Counted from the first letter of the stretch, positions 1-8,560 are shown. The stretch: 37,823 nucleotides of DNA from Bacteroidales bacterium (GCA_030683155.1 JAUXMV010000041.1:1-37823); one strand, 5' to 3'. A program made the numbers and translations. Notes: generated from the sequence alone by a model not told the origin.

Positions 1-125
1 ACCGCAACCTCGCGATACGACCTGATCAAATTGAACTTGTGCTGTTTCCATAGTTTTTTAATTTTGCTCAAAGCAAAATTAAAAAACTCTTCACTTTTCA
101 TACTCATGGGTGTCGAAGTTGTCAT
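1..125 (-). CDS. Unknown protein, 5' part only (runs off the window)
   Basis: An ATG at 125-123 opens a frame that stays open to the window edge (41 codons). The predicted start reads MTTSTPMSMKSEEFFNFALS and continues with a Lys-rich stretch and a Tyr-Arg-Glu-Val-Ala segment. I do not recognise a family. It would be transcribed in the same direction as the glycosidase operon, starting 164 nt beyond the last stop codon of that operon, so it is probably a separate unit. Internal ATGs at codons 7 and 9 are alternative starts. A perfect 17-bp inverted repeat lies inside the reading frame. The complementary strand is also open here, so the coding call is tentative. Confidence 0.4.
   Translation of the reverse strand, partial: MTTSTPMSMKSEEFFNFALSKIKKLWKQHKFNLIRSYREVA
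52..88. repeat. Perfect 17-bp inverted repeat with 3-nt loop
   Basis: The arms at 52-68 and 72-88 are exact reverse complements and are separated only by CAA. The arms are mostly A/T with one GC step next to the loop. Neither side is followed by a clean T-tract, so it is not an obvious intrinsic terminator. It lies within the predicted partial gene at the window start. Confidence 0.85.
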
Positions 126-230
126 GGATGTTTCATAATTCAATATTTTAATAATTAGAATACAACCAAAATCACGCCAAATTACCTAAGTTATTCTATA
201 GATGTATCTTAGCATTAATTAAGAAAAGGT

Positions 231-272
231 GTATTCTACCGATTTAAGATAATATTCCAAATTGTAGAATAC
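231..272. repeat. 9-bp inverted repeat downstream of the GH13 lipoprotein gene
   Basis: GTATTCTAC at 231-239 is matched by GTAGAATAC at 264-272, with a 24-nt A/T-rich spacer. It sits 18-59 nt past the stop of the last glycosidase gene. It could be a weak transcript-end hairpin or an operator for the leftmost gene. There is no T-tract to support termination. Confidence 0.4.
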
Positions 273-289
273 TTCTCATTTTACAACTA

Positions 290-1678
290 TTACTTCAAAA
301 CCAAATATCCCCATGCAGGAAGTGTAAAGGCGCTACCAGCAACGATTTCGATTGTTTCACCTGAAATGAGGTCAGTATATTTACCTTCAAGATTTTTGTC
401 AGAAATAGTGACTTCTTCATTCTCTCCGGTAACATTGATCAAAACCATGACACGATTGTCATTTTTTTCACGCACAAAAGAAAGAACTTCAGCAGCTTTA
501 TCTGTTGCGATTTCTGTAAAAGATCCACCATTGTCAGCGTTCCAGAGGCTTTCGCTGTCTTTTTTAATTGAATTAAGACATGTATAAAAAGCAGTGAAGT
601 CTGACTCTTTTGTCCAATCGATTTCATCCTTCTCAAAGAAAAGCAGTCTGTGATTCAGCGCAACTTCTTGTCCGTTGTAAATCATTGGAAATCCGGGGAT
701 GGTGTAACTCATTACAGCAAAAGCTTTTGCCCCCTCGCCCATTCTCTCGAATTCCGTTCCATTCCATGAATTTTCGTCATGGTTCGAAGTAAACATCATG
801 CGGTAAGACGAAGGCGCAAAAATGCTGTCTTCCTTTGCAAAATATTTCCAAACGTCCTTAGCCGTTTTCTCACCTTTGGCAATATGATTCATGATATGAT
901 GAAATTCCCATCCATAGTTGGCATCAAATGCTTTCTGCATAAGGTCGCGCTGTCCTTCATCTTCAGCCAACATAAATACCGGTTTGATGGCATCAAGCTC
1001 AACACGGGCTTTTTCCCAAAATGCAGTTGGCACCATTCCTGCCACATCACAACGATAGCCATCAATATTGGCCTCTGCTACCCAAAACTTGAGTGCATCA
1101 ATCATGGCATTCCAAAGTGCGGGATTGTTTTCATAGTTTAAATCGGCAACATCTGTCCAGTCATAAGGAGAAATAATCTCGCCATTTTCGTCTCTGTTAT
1201 ACCAATCAGGATGGTCTGTAGCCCATTGATGATCAAAGGACGTGTGATTTGCCACCCAATCCAGAATTACCTTAAAGCCCATTTCATGTGCTTTTTCAAC
1301 AAGATTTTTAAAATCTTCGAAGTTTCCAAATTCAGGGTTGACTGCTTTATAATCTTTAATTGAATAATAGCTGCCAAGGCCGCCCTTTCGGTTAAGTTCA
1401 CCGATAGGATGAATCGGCATAAACCAAAGAATATCCACGCCAAGTTCTTTTAAACGTGGCAAATGAGTTGCAAATGCATCAAAAGTTCCTTCTTTTGTGA
1501 ATTGCCTTGTATTGACTTCATAAATTACCGCATCTTTAGCCCAGGTCGGCGTCACCACTACAGAGAATGGTTTTACAAAAGATTTCTCTTCAGTTTTTGT
1601 GGCACATGATAGAAATCCCATCGAGATAACAACGAGGGCAAGAGCCATTACGATTAAATGAATCATTGTTTTTTTCAT
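290..1678 (-). CDS. Alpha-amylase family (GH13) lipoprotein
   Basis: A secreted GH13 enzyme that should hydrolyse alpha-1,4-glucans or maltodextrins by the retaining mechanism. The start MKKTMIHL leads a hydrophobic segment ending in a lipobox with Cys25, so the mature protein is probably a lipid-anchored envelope protein. The four GH13 signature regions are visible: DWVANH (140-145), nucleophile Asp211 in GYRCD, acid/base Glu239 in LAED, and His300-Asp301 in SNHDE. A short beta-sandwich C domain follows, ending WGYLVLK. At 462 residues it is compact for the family. It is the third gene of the operon, 35 nt after the GH31 stop. Exact substrate (starch, maltodextrin, branched dextrin) cannot be read from sequence. 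Confidence 0.93.
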   Translation of the reverse strand: MKKTMIHLIVMALALVVISMGFLSCATKTEEKSFVKPFSVVVTPTWAKDAVIYEVNTRQFTKEGTFDAFATHLPRLKELGVDILWFMPIHPIGELNRKGGLGSYYSIKDYKAVNPEFGNFEDFKNLVEKAHEMGFKVILDWVANHTSFDHQWATDHPDWYNRDENGEIISPYDWTDVADLNYENNPALWNAMIDALKFWVAEANIDGYRCDVAGMVPTAFWEKARVELDAIKPVFMLAEDEGQRDLMQKAFDANYGWEFHHIMNHIAKGEKTAKDVWKYFAKEDSIFAPSSYRMMFTSNHDENSWNGTEFERMGEGAKAFAVMSYTIPGFPMIYNGQEVALNHRLLFFEKDEIDWTKESDFTAFYTCLNSIKKDSESLWNADNGGSFTEIATDKAAEVLSFVREKNDNRVMVLINVTGENEEVTISDKNLEGKYTDLISGETIEIVAGSAFTLPAWGYLVLK

Positions 1679-1713
1679 ATTAAAATTGTTTCAATTATTG
1701 AAATAAATAGGTT

Positions 1714-4572
1714 TTATTTTGCTGTAATTATTGTTTCGTGTCCAGGCCAAACAACTCTTAGGCGCCATTGACCATTGTCGTCTTGCCAGAAGCCCTGTTT
1801 AACACTTTGCTGATCTTCTTTTTTCAATTCACTAAGCTTTTTACCATCATATTGAACCTCCCTGAGTTTTTTCTCAAGACCATAAATTACAACTTCAAGA
1901 AGACGAGATTCAGGCATTCCGGACCAGCCATTGCCTGTGCGGTTTAAGGCAATACTTATTTCACCTTTATCAAGTTTCCCATCAAAATGTAGAAGTTCAT
2001 AGTCTCCAGACTCAAAAGTTCCAAAGCTGCTTCCATTATCTTCAAACATTTGCCCTGAGAAACTTCCGTCAGCACCGGGGAGATACGTATGTAAAAACAA
2101 GTTTCTTGAACTATAATAATCTGTTGTATTCACCGAAGGTACTCTTGGGATAAAACTTCCGGCTTTTACAAACACAGGTATACTTTCCAAAGCTGTTTGA
2201 ACCAGAATACTCTTACCGCCATTGTGTTTCTGGCCTGACCAGAAATGATACCACAGACCTTTTGGCAATTCAACCGATATCTTTTGAACATTGCTTTCAG
2301 TCACCGGAACAATCAAAAGCTGACTTCCGAAATAGTAACTATCGAATGAGTCAGTGAATCTTTCATCATCAGAATGATAAAAGAAAAGTGGCTTTGTTAT
2401 TGGCAAGCCCGTCTGCGAATTTTCCCATGCAGCGGTATAGATGTATGGAAGCAATTCATAACGCAATTTCATAAAATGCCGGACAATCCGTTTGGTCGTA
2501 TCATTAAAAAAGATTGGTTCAGAAGGAATAACTGATCCATGTGGTCGCAAGATTGGCGTAAAAGCTGAAAACTGCAACCAACGTGTATACAATTCATCAT
2601 CCTTCACGCCAGTAGCAAATCCGCCGGCATCAGAATGCATGTAAGGAACACCGGACATACTCATATTGAGCATGGCAGGCAACTGCGCTTTCAATCCTTT
2701 CCAGCTGCGGCTCACATCGCCACTCCACGGAACAATACCATATCTCTGAGTTCCTGCAAAACCACTTCTTGCAAGAAAAAACAATCTTTTTTCAGGGAAG
2801 TCTTTTCTGAAATTTTCAAAAATAGTTTTCGACCAGTAGTGTCCGTAAATATTGTGTACTTCGTCGGCCTTACCTAAAACATGAAACATATCAGAAGGAT
2901 GGCTTTCAGGTTCACCGAGGTCACCCCAAAGGCCTTCAATTCCGATATCAAACTGTTTTCTGTATTCTTTCCATAGCCATTGCTGCGCTTCGGGTTTAAA
3001 AATATCGATCAGAGAGCCATTGCCGAAATAGAATTGTTTATCGACATAAGTTTTGCCAAGGCTATCGGTTGCAAGAATCTGAAGATCACTGGCAATTTTC
3101 CAATTTTCAAGACTGTCAATGATATATGGCTCAGAGATCGTGATTGTCTTTATTCCTTTGCTTCGGAAATCAGCGATCATCTTTTCAGGATCGGGCCAGC
3201 TTGGCTTCCACCAGTCGAGACGACCAAGATGACCCAGGATGCTATCTCCAAACCAGTAAAAGTCAAGAATAACAGCATCAACAGGAAAATCTTCGGCGAT
3301 CATTTGCTCAACAATTTCGGTAGTTTCCTGCTGTGTGCGATAAGCCATCCGGGATTGCAGGTTGCCAAAAGCCCAGCGAGGTAACATGGGTTGCACTCCG
3401 GTAAGCATGCCATATTGCTGCATTAAAAGCGGATAACTTTTTGCCGTTGCAATTATATAACGCATAGGTCCGCCAGCAGCGCCAAATTCAAGAATTCCAT
3501 CACCTTTGCTGTCGGCATCAAACCATGCTTTATGAGGATTATCAACCAATAAGAGATATTTTTTTGACGACACGAGCAATGGTATCATATAATTCAAATT
3601 ATCTGCACCAAACTCATAATTGTAATCGGGTCTGTTGTACAATCCCAGTTTGCGTCCACGAAGATTAATTCCACTTGTACGGCCTCCACTGCCATAAAGT
3701 TTCTCATCCTGATCGAGCGTAAACCGGATACCGTTTCCGTCGGTTCGCGAAAAGAAACCCCGCTCCTGACTCAAAATATTCTTTCCATTACTGAGATAAC
3801 TGACTTTGAAAGGTTTTTTCTGCACCAAAATCTGTAGCCCAGGCAAATCATACATTATTTTATCTCCAGCCTCAGCGAGGAAAGTCCTCACTTCTGCAGG
3901 CTTCAATATCACTGAATGCGAAGGCGGAAAACTTTCAAACCCATCAGGATGCCAGCTGGTTTCAACGATGCTGTCACTAAATGGTCTGACAACGATGGTT
4001 CCCTTATCTGTTTCAATGAAAAGATTTCCATTGACCAGCCTATGACTATTGTAAAGTATTTCATTAAAGAGGTAATCTGCTGGCTTTGATTGCAATGGCT
4101 TGTATCCATCAATTGGGACATAAATATCGGTGTTGGCAGCTGTTTTTCCAACCCTGCCTCCATTTACATCGCGAAAAACAAACGCAATCATATTCACCTT
4201 TATATCATCCGTAATACCAAATAAATCCTTTGGTACAAAGCTGGCTTCATAAAGATTATCTTCTTTTTTAATCATCTCAACGCGTGCATCATCTGCACCC
4301 CAATTGCCAACTACAAATTTCCAGTCGCGCTCATCACGACTTTGATTGGTTATCAATCCGGCATGGAAATAAACTTTTCCATAAACATCTTTCAATTCCT
4401 GATTTCCCTTTGTTGCATCAAAAAGAATGGTAATTTCATCAGTCATTTTAGGCGAAACAGGACTTACAGTCACCTCCTGAGCCATCAAAGGCATCATGAG
4501 GATGAATGAAAGTGCGAATGCAACATGCTTTTTTAAAGCAAGAAATGAATGGAAAGTTTTGAATAAAATCAT
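1714..4572 (-). CDS. Exported GH31 alpha-glucosidase
   Basis: A 952-residue GH31 glycoside hydrolase, expected to release glucose from the non-reducing ends of alpha-glucans. The N-terminus has a signal peptide ending near residue 31. Residues about 33-155 form an extra beta-sandwich, carbohydrate-module-like domain seen in front of some Bacteroidota GH31 enzymes. The GH31 N-terminal domain follows (about 165-370), then the TIM barrel (about 385-720) with nucleophile Asp551 in WGDLGEPE and acid/base Asp619 in PWSGD, then the C-terminal beta domains. It lies 18 nt downstream of the SusA-like GH13 and 35 nt upstream of the GH13 lipoprotein, so the three are almost certainly co-transcribed. Isomaltose versus maltose preference is not predictable here. 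Confidence 0.94.
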   Translation of the reverse strand: MILFKTFHSFLALKKHVAFALSFILMMPLMAQEVTVSPVSPKMTDEITILFDATKGNQELKDVYGKVYFHAGLITNQSRDERDWKFVVGNWGADDARVEMIKKEDNLYEASFVPKDLFGITDDIKVNMIAFVFRDVNGGRVGKTAANTDIYVPIDGYKPLQSKPADYLFNEILYNSHRLVNGNLFIETDKGTIVVRPFSDSIVETSWHPDGFESFPPSHSVILKPAEVRTFLAEAGDKIMYDLPGLQILVQKKPFKVSYLSNGKNILSQERGFFSRTDGNGIRFTLDQDEKLYGSGGRTSGINLRGRKLGLYNRPDYNYEFGADNLNYMIPLLVSSKKYLLLVDNPHKAWFDADSKGDGILEFGAAGGPMRYIIATAKSYPLLMQQYGMLTGVQPMLPRWAFGNLQSRMAYRTQQETTEIVEQMIAEDFPVDAVILDFYWFGDSILGHLGRLDWWKPSWPDPEKMIADFRSKGIKTITISEPYIIDSLENWKIASDLQILATDSLGKTYVDKQFYFGNGSLIDIFKPEAQQWLWKEYRKQFDIGIEGLWGDLGEPESHPSDMFHVLGKADEVHNIYGHYWSKTIFENFRKDFPEKRLFFLARSGFAGTQRYGIVPWSGDVSRSWKGLKAQLPAMLNMSMSGVPYMHSDAGGFATGVKDDELYTRWLQFSAFTPILRPHGSVIPSEPIFFNDTTKRIVRHFMKLRYELLPYIYTAAWENSQTGLPITKPLFFYHSDDERFTDSFDSYYFGSQLLIVPVTESNVQKISVELPKGLWYHFWSGQKHNGGKSILVQTALESIPVFVKAGSFIPRVPSVNTTDYYSSRNLFLHTYLPGADGSFSGQMFEDNGSSFGTFESGDYELLHFDGKLDKGEISIALNRTGNGWSGMPESRLLEVVIYGLEKKLREVQYDGKKLSELKKEDQQSVKQGFWQDDNGQWRLRVVWPGHETIITAK

Positions 4573-4590
4573 TGTTCTGTCGTTAGTCTT

Positions 4591-6456
4591 TTACTTTTTC
4601 AATTCGATAATTCTTGCAGACATTGCAGGAACAGAAATCATCTTCAGTTGGTCGAAATATGTGCGGTGCAGTAAATCTGTACCTGTTGTGAAACCTTCAA
4701 GATTTTCATTAAAACGTTCTGTTTTAATGGTTTTGCTTTCTTCATTGTTGTTGAGAATCACCATAACAGTTTCATCTTCATTGTAACGGAAATACACATA
4801 AATACCATCCTCCGGAACATAATGTTTCAGCATTCCATCATGAATTACCTTTTTGTTTTTCCGCCAATGCAAGAGCATTCGCAGAAAATCACCTGCTTCA
4901 TTTTGATCAGTAGTAAGGCCTTGTTTTTTAAAAGCATTGATTTCATCACCTGACCAACCTCCCGGAAAATCCTCTCTGATAAATCCGTGTCCGTCGTGTT
5001 CCCATCCGGTCATCAACAATTCAGTACCATAATAAATTTGCGGAAAACCACGCACTGTCATCAAAAAGGCCATAGCCATTTTAAATTTTCTCATATCTTC
5101 CTTCAAAACGGTGTAGATTCTATCAGCATCATGGTTATCGGCAAATACAACAATGTTTTGAGGATTGCTGTAAAGGTAATCCAGGCTTAAGGATTCATAA
5201 AGTTTTGAAACTCCGGAGCTCCAGCCATGACTTTCATTAAAAGCACTTCCAATGGCATATTTAAGCGGAAAGTCAAAAAGGTAGTTTAGATGAGAATTAT
5301 ATCCATCGGCATTGCTTGCATCCTCCATCCAATAAGCTACCTGAGGTGCTGTATTAAGCCAAACTTCGCCAACTACTGAAAAATTCGGATATTCAAAACG
5401 CAGTCTCTGCATCCATTCAGTCATAACTTCTTTACCAGAATAAGGATAAGTATCCATTCTTATTCCATCGAGTCCGGCATACTCAACCCACCATATACTA
5501 TTCTGAATGAGATAGTTGGCTACGTAAGGATTCTCCTGATTCAGATCTGCCATTGTTGTGTCAAACCATCCTTTTAACATCAATTTCTTGTCATGTTCCG
5601 ATGCATATGGATCTACAAGTGTTCCTCCACGATAATTTGAGCGTGTATATTCAGGCCATTGATTGATCCAGTCTTTCATAGGCAAATCCTTCAGCCACCA
5701 ATGGCTTGTGCCAAAATGATTGAAAACCATATCTTTTATGATGCGAAGACCTTTTTTTCCAGCTTCTTCGACCAACAAACGAAAATCTTCATTTGTTCCA
5801 AAACGCGCATCAACTTTATAAAAATCCGTTATGGCATAACCATGATATGTTACAGCTGGCATATTATTTTCGAGCACAGGATTTAACCAAAGTGCTGTAA
5901 CCCCCAGATCATTGAAATAATCAAGATTATCCCTAATTCCTTTGATATCGCCGCCATGCCTGCCATTCGGATTGCTTCGGTTCAATTTCTCCAACATTCC
6001 ATCAACATTGTCGTTGGATGGGTCGCCATTGGCAAAACGGTCAGGCATAAGCAGATAAATGACATCACTATTGTTAAAACCTTGTCGTTCGGCTGATCCT
6101 TTGGCTCTTTCAATTAGTTCGTAGCTGAAAGTCAATGGCTTTTTCTTGCCGGTTTCAAAAACAATCTGGAAAGTTCCGGGCTGCACATCAGGTGATAAAA
6201 CAAGATTAAGAAAAAGATAATTGGGGTTTTCAACCAAAACAGTTTCTTTCAGCTGAACGCCGGGATAAGTAATGCTAACGCGTGTTTTACCAATGTCCTT
6301 TCCATTTACCATTAACTGTAGTTCAGTGCTTTTCATTCCAGCCCACCAAAACGGAGGTTCAATGCGGTTCAACTCCTGACTGTGCAATGAACCCATTGGA
6401 ATAAAATAGAAGAATGCTAAAGCGGCTAGCATAATGAGATTGATTTTGTGTTTCAT
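4591..6456 (-). CDS. SusA-like neopullulanase/cyclomaltodextrinase (GH13)
   Basis: A 621-residue periplasmic GH13 enzyme of the neopullulanase/cyclomaltodextrinase type, like SusA of Bacteroides. A signal peptide ends near residue 26 (HSQ). Residues about 28-115 match the N-terminal beta domain typical of cyclomaltodextrinases. The catalytic barrel shows region I DMVFNH (242-247), nucleophile Asp335 in GIRMD, acid/base Glu364 in VVGEVW and the transition-state stabilising Asp443 in NHDADR. A C-terminal all-beta domain ends the protein. It is the first gene of the glycan operon; a promoter and LacI-type operator candidate lie about 190 nt upstream. No SusC/SusD pair or SusR-like regulator is present in the window. 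Confidence 0.94.
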   Translation of the reverse strand: MKHKINLIMLAALAFFYFIPMGSLHSQELNRIEPPFWWAGMKSTELQLMVNGKDIGKTRVSITYPGVQLKETVLVENPNYLFLNLVLSPDVQPGTFQIVFETGKKKPLTFSYELIERAKGSAERQGFNNSDVIYLLMPDRFANGDPSNDNVDGMLEKLNRSNPNGRHGGDIKGIRDNLDYFNDLGVTALWLNPVLENNMPAVTYHGYAITDFYKVDARFGTNEDFRLLVEEAGKKGLRIIKDMVFNHFGTSHWWLKDLPMKDWINQWPEYTRSNYRGGTLVDPYASEHDKKLMLKGWFDTTMADLNQENPYVANYLIQNSIWWVEYAGLDGIRMDTYPYSGKEVMTEWMQRLRFEYPNFSVVGEVWLNTAPQVAYWMEDASNADGYNSHLNYLFDFPLKYAIGSAFNESHGWSSGVSKLYESLSLDYLYSNPQNIVVFADNHDADRIYTVLKEDMRKFKMAMAFLMTVRGFPQIYYGTELLMTGWEHDGHGFIREDFPGGWSGDEINAFKKQGLTTDQNEAGDFLRMLLHWRKNKKVIHDGMLKHYVPEDGIYVYFRYNEDETVMVILNNNEESKTIKTERFNENLEGFTTGTDLLHRTYFDQLKMISVPAMSARIIELKK

Positions 6457-6611
6457 CGTGATATGGTTAAGATTTATTTTTACGACTTTTCTTAAAAAGA
6501 CCCATCTTCAATCACAATCCTATTGAATTGCTTTCCTGAAATTGCTCTAAACTGGTGAATCTTTTTTTTTCGATATAAAAATACAATTTTCTTGTATCTA
6601 ATTGACTAAAA

Positions 6612-6670
6612 ATCGAATGATTCTAAGCCCTCAACCGTGCAAACGATTGAAAAATAAGTATTCATTCGAT
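6612..6670. repeat. 9-bp inverted repeat flanking the glycosidase operator region
   Basis: ATCGAATGA at 6612-6620 and TCATTCGAT at 6662-6670 are perfect inverted copies 41 nt apart. The LacI-type palindrome at 6639-6650 lies between them. The remainder of the 6457-6752 spacer is A/T-rich and holds no gene that I can see. Confidence 0.55.
6639..6650. promoter_or_regulatory. Candidate LacI-family operator upstream of glycosidase operon
   Basis: GCAAACGATTGA is an imperfect palindrome centred on CG with the CAA..CG..TTG pattern typical of LacI/GalR-family operators. It overlaps the -7 box of the candidate minus-strand promoter at 6649-6679, which is where a repressor would act. No LacI-family gene is in the window, so the partner is unknown. 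Confidence 0.35.
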
Positions 6671-6679
6671 GAAAAGAAA
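6649..6679 (-). promoter_or_regulatory. Candidate promoter of the glycosidase operon
   Basis: On the minus strand TTTC (6679-6676), a 19-nt spacer and TATTTTTC (6656-6649) resemble the Bacteroidota -33/-7 consensus TTTG-N19-TAnnTTTG with one mismatch in each box. The predicted 5' untranslated region would be about 185 nt, which is long, so this is only a candidate. Confidence 0.33.
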
Positions 6680-6701
6680 AAAATGAGTGATTTTGAATAA
6701 C

Positions 6702-6732
6702 AAAAAAAAGCCGCACAAAATGCGGCCTTTTT
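6702..6732 (-). terminator. Rho-independent terminator of the DUF302 gene
   Basis: On the minus strand GCCGCA, loop TTTTG, TGCGGC is followed by eight T residues. It lies 21 nt after the stop of the DUF302 gene. The plus-strand side also has CTTTTT, so it may work in both directions, but no plus-strand gene leads into it. Confidence 0.85.
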
Positions 6733-6752
6733 CAATATAATTAATTTGATGA

Positions 6753-7229
6753 CTAGTTAATAGCAGCCTCAATCATTTTTTCGTTTTCAGCAAAGGCTTC
6801 TGACATAACTTTCTTTATTATGCCACCCATTGCACCAGCCATAAGGGATGAGTTCATCCGGGACAAATAAACTTTTCCGTCAGCCTTTTCATAGATGGCC
6901 ACCCGGCATGGCATCATTGCTGAAACAATGCGCTCCTCACTCTCCCGCAGAATTTTTTCAGCGTGTTCAGGATGACAAAGTTCGAATACTTTTACCGGAC
7001 CAACTGTTTTGCCAAAATTGTGCATAGTCGCCTGCAAATCATGAACTGCAGGAATTTTCCAACCTTGTTTTATTACAGCTTGTTCAAACTTTTGAACTGT
7101 TGTGTTAAAATCAGAGGAACTTGAACTTTCGATCAACATCATGCCTGGCATAAGTTTAAATAAAACAAATCCGGTAATTATCACTCCGGCAAAAAAGGCA
7201 GCTAAGCCTGTAAGAATACTTTTTCTCAT
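6753..7229 (-). CDS. DUF302 family protein, membrane-anchored
   Basis: A 158-residue protein whose residues about 40-158 follow the DUF302 pattern: the GW-(x)n-DLQ segment near residue 56-66, a conserved FELCHPEHA stretch around 83-91, the MMPCRVAIYE block and a DGKVYLSRMN block. The N-terminal 30 residues are a hydrophobic anchor or uncleaved signal, which places the domain in the periplasm. The molecular function of DUF302 is not settled; the Cys residues in the ELC and PCR motifs and the context of many family members suggest redox, sulfur or metal chemistry, which is inference. It is divergent from an exported YCII-like gene, has its own promoter (7267-7274) and terminator (6702-6732), and so is monocistronic. 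Confidence 0.88.
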   Translation of the reverse strand: MRKSILTGLAAFFAGVIITGFVLFKLMPGMMLIESSSSSDFNTTVQKFEQAVIKQGWKIPAVHDLQATMHNFGKTVGPVKVFELCHPEHAEKILRESEERIVSAMMPCRVAIYEKADGKVYLSRMNSSLMAGAMGGIIKKVMSEAFAENEKMIEAAIN

Positions 7230-7266
7230 TTCGGTAGATATTAGTTGAATAAATAATTTAATGACA

Positions 7267-7274
7267 CAAAACTA
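7267..7274 (-). promoter_or_regulatory. -7 box of the DUF302 promoter
   Basis: The minus strand reads TAGTTTTG, an exact match to the Bacteroidota TAnnTTTG element, about 38 nt upstream of the ATG. The -33 element is weak (TGTG, at a 20-nt spacing). Confidence 0.5.
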
Positions 7275-7314
7275 CACTTAATGATTTTCATATACACATA
7301 TAGATATATTAATA

Positions 7315-7336
7315 TATGTTAACAGTATGTTAACAG
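7315..7336. repeat. Perfect 11-bp tandem repeat between divergent genes
   Basis: TATGTTAACAG occurs twice with no gap (7315-7325 and 7326-7336). Each unit contains the palindrome GTTAAC, and the repeat period is about one helical turn. It lies between the DUF302 gene and the YCII-like gene, so a dimeric or cooperative regulator binding on one DNA face is plausible. Confidence 0.6.
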
Positions 7337-7437
7337 AATATTCAACATCTTAAGATTCCAACTATTCTGAGCTATTAATCCTGATCTAAAATGCCTTTAA
7401 TTGGAATAATATATATTTTCGCACAAATACTGAAAAA

Positions 7438-7908
7438 ATGAAAAAGCTAAATTTTTTAACCTATACCCTTTTAATTCTTTTCACTTACAATGTTGTATAT
7501 TCCCAAACAGTTAACAGTGAATATGATCCTGAACTGGCTGCAGCATTAGGGGCTGATGATTACGGAATGAAATCATATGTTTTTGTAATTCTTAAATCCG
7601 GAAGTGTCGTGCTGGAGGATAAAGCAAAACGTGACAGCATCTTCTCGGGGCATCTTCAGAATATTGGACGGCTGGCAGAAGAGGGCAAACTCATCGTTGC
7701 AGGCCCATTGGGTAAAAACACCTTAAATTACCGCGGCATCTTCATTTTAAATGTAAAAACACTTGAGGAGGCTGAGTTACTGCTTCAAACAGACCCTGCC
7801 GTCAAAGAAAAGCTTCTCGATGCTGAGCTTTTCACGTGGTACGGTTCAGCTGCATTGCCCGAATATCTGAAGGTACAAAGTAAAATTGTTAAGAAAAAGA
7901 TTGGCTGA
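7438..7908 (+). CDS. Exported YCII-related domain protein
   Basis: A 156-residue protein with a cleavable signal peptide (MKKLNFLTYTLLILF, cut near YSQ at residue 23). Residues about 44-140 resemble the YCII-related fold: YVFVILKSG at the start, a HLQNIGRLAEEGKLIVAGPL block and a later EEAELLLQTDPAV block, as in the alpha-beta ferredoxin-like YCII family. Family members are suggested to be small enzymes or accessory domains; the reaction here is unknown. The conserved His in GHLQNI and the GPL turn are present. The export signal is noteworthy because YCII proteins are usually cytoplasmic. It is transcribed away from DUF302 and converges on hisIE with a 46-nt gap that shows no clear terminator. 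Confidence 0.85.
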   Translation: MKKLNFLTYTLLILFTYNVVYSQTVNSEYDPELAAALGADDYGMKSYVFVILKSGSVVLEDKAKRDSIFSGHLQNIGRLAEEGKLIVAGPLGKNTLNYRGIFILNVKTLEEAELLLQTDPAVKEKLLDAELFTWYGSAALPEYLKVQSKIVKKKIG

Positions 7909-7954
7909 TTGCATTGTAAGATATAGAAACCAAGGCAAGAGAAGCATTTTATTT

Positions 7955-8560
7955 TCAGGACTTCAGTAGATGTCTTGTTTGTAATTCATTGCTTATATCC
8001 TTCAGGCTTAGTTTTTTAGCGTGAAGTAAGACTAAAACATGGTAGAATAAGTCTGCTGTCTCACTTATCAATTTATCATTGTCATCATTTTTTGCAGCAA
8101 TAACAACTTCTACGGCCTCTTCGCCAACTTTTTGAACCACCCTGTCTATGCCTCTTGCTAAAAGTTTTCGTGTATAAGACTGTTCATCAGTACTCAAACT
8201 TCTTTCTTCGATGATCTTTTCGAGCGATTCAAAAAACAGCTGTTTGTTCTCATTCGTTCTATCGAAACAAGTATCAGCGCCAGTATGACAAACAGGGCCT
8301 GAAGGTTCGGCCAGAATGAGGAGGCTATCGGCATCACAATCAGCTATGATTTCTTTAACTTTCAAAAAATTTCCGGATGTTTCGCCTTTTACCCATAGCC
8401 TGTTCTTCGACCTGCTGAAAAAGCAAACCACACCATCCTCTTCTGTTTTTTTGAGCGATTCGGGACTCATATAGCCCAGCATCAACACTTCACGTGTGTT
8501 TGCATCCTGAATAATAGCTGGAATCAGTCCTCCGGCTTTATTAAAATCCAATGTTTTCAT
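7955..8560 (-). CDS. hisIE: Bifunctional phosphoribosyl-AMP cyclohydrolase / phosphoribosyl-ATP pyrophosphohydrolase
   Basis: Catalyses steps 2 and 3 of histidine biosynthesis: pyrophosphate removal from PR-ATP, then ring opening of PR-AMP. Residues 1-about 105 form the HisI domain with metal ligands in ADCDADS and the two Cys of CHTGADTC. Residues about 110-201 form the HisE helical domain with the [12 protein letters not shown] motif. At 201 residues it is the normal length of the fused form. It is the last gene of the operon; its ATG overlaps the hisF stop by 4 nt (8557-8560), indicating translational coupling. Confidence 0.97.
   Translation of the reverse strand: MKTLDFNKAGGLIPAIIQDANTREVLMLGYMSPESLKKTEEDGVVCFFSRSKNRLWVKGETSGNFLKVKEIIADCDADSLLILAEPSGPVCHTGADTCFDRTNENKQLFFESLEKIIEERSLSTDEQSYTRKLLARGIDRVVQKVGEEAVEVVIAAKNDDNDKLISETADLFYHVLVLLHAKKLSLKDISNELQTRHLLKS

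Noticed and set aside
779-1141. 120-codon plus-strand ORF opposite the GH13 lipoprotein
   Set aside because: It is fully antisense to conserved GH13 catalytic regions and shows no recognisable domain. The same applies to other long antisense frames, for example over hisB (10789-11205), bamA (18412-18756) and the ammonia-lyase (29960-30469).
290-6456. A full starch utilisation (sus) locus
   Set aside because: Three matching glycosidases are present, but there is no SusC, SusD, outer-membrane binding lipoprotein or SusR-type regulator in the window, so I call only a glycosidase operon.
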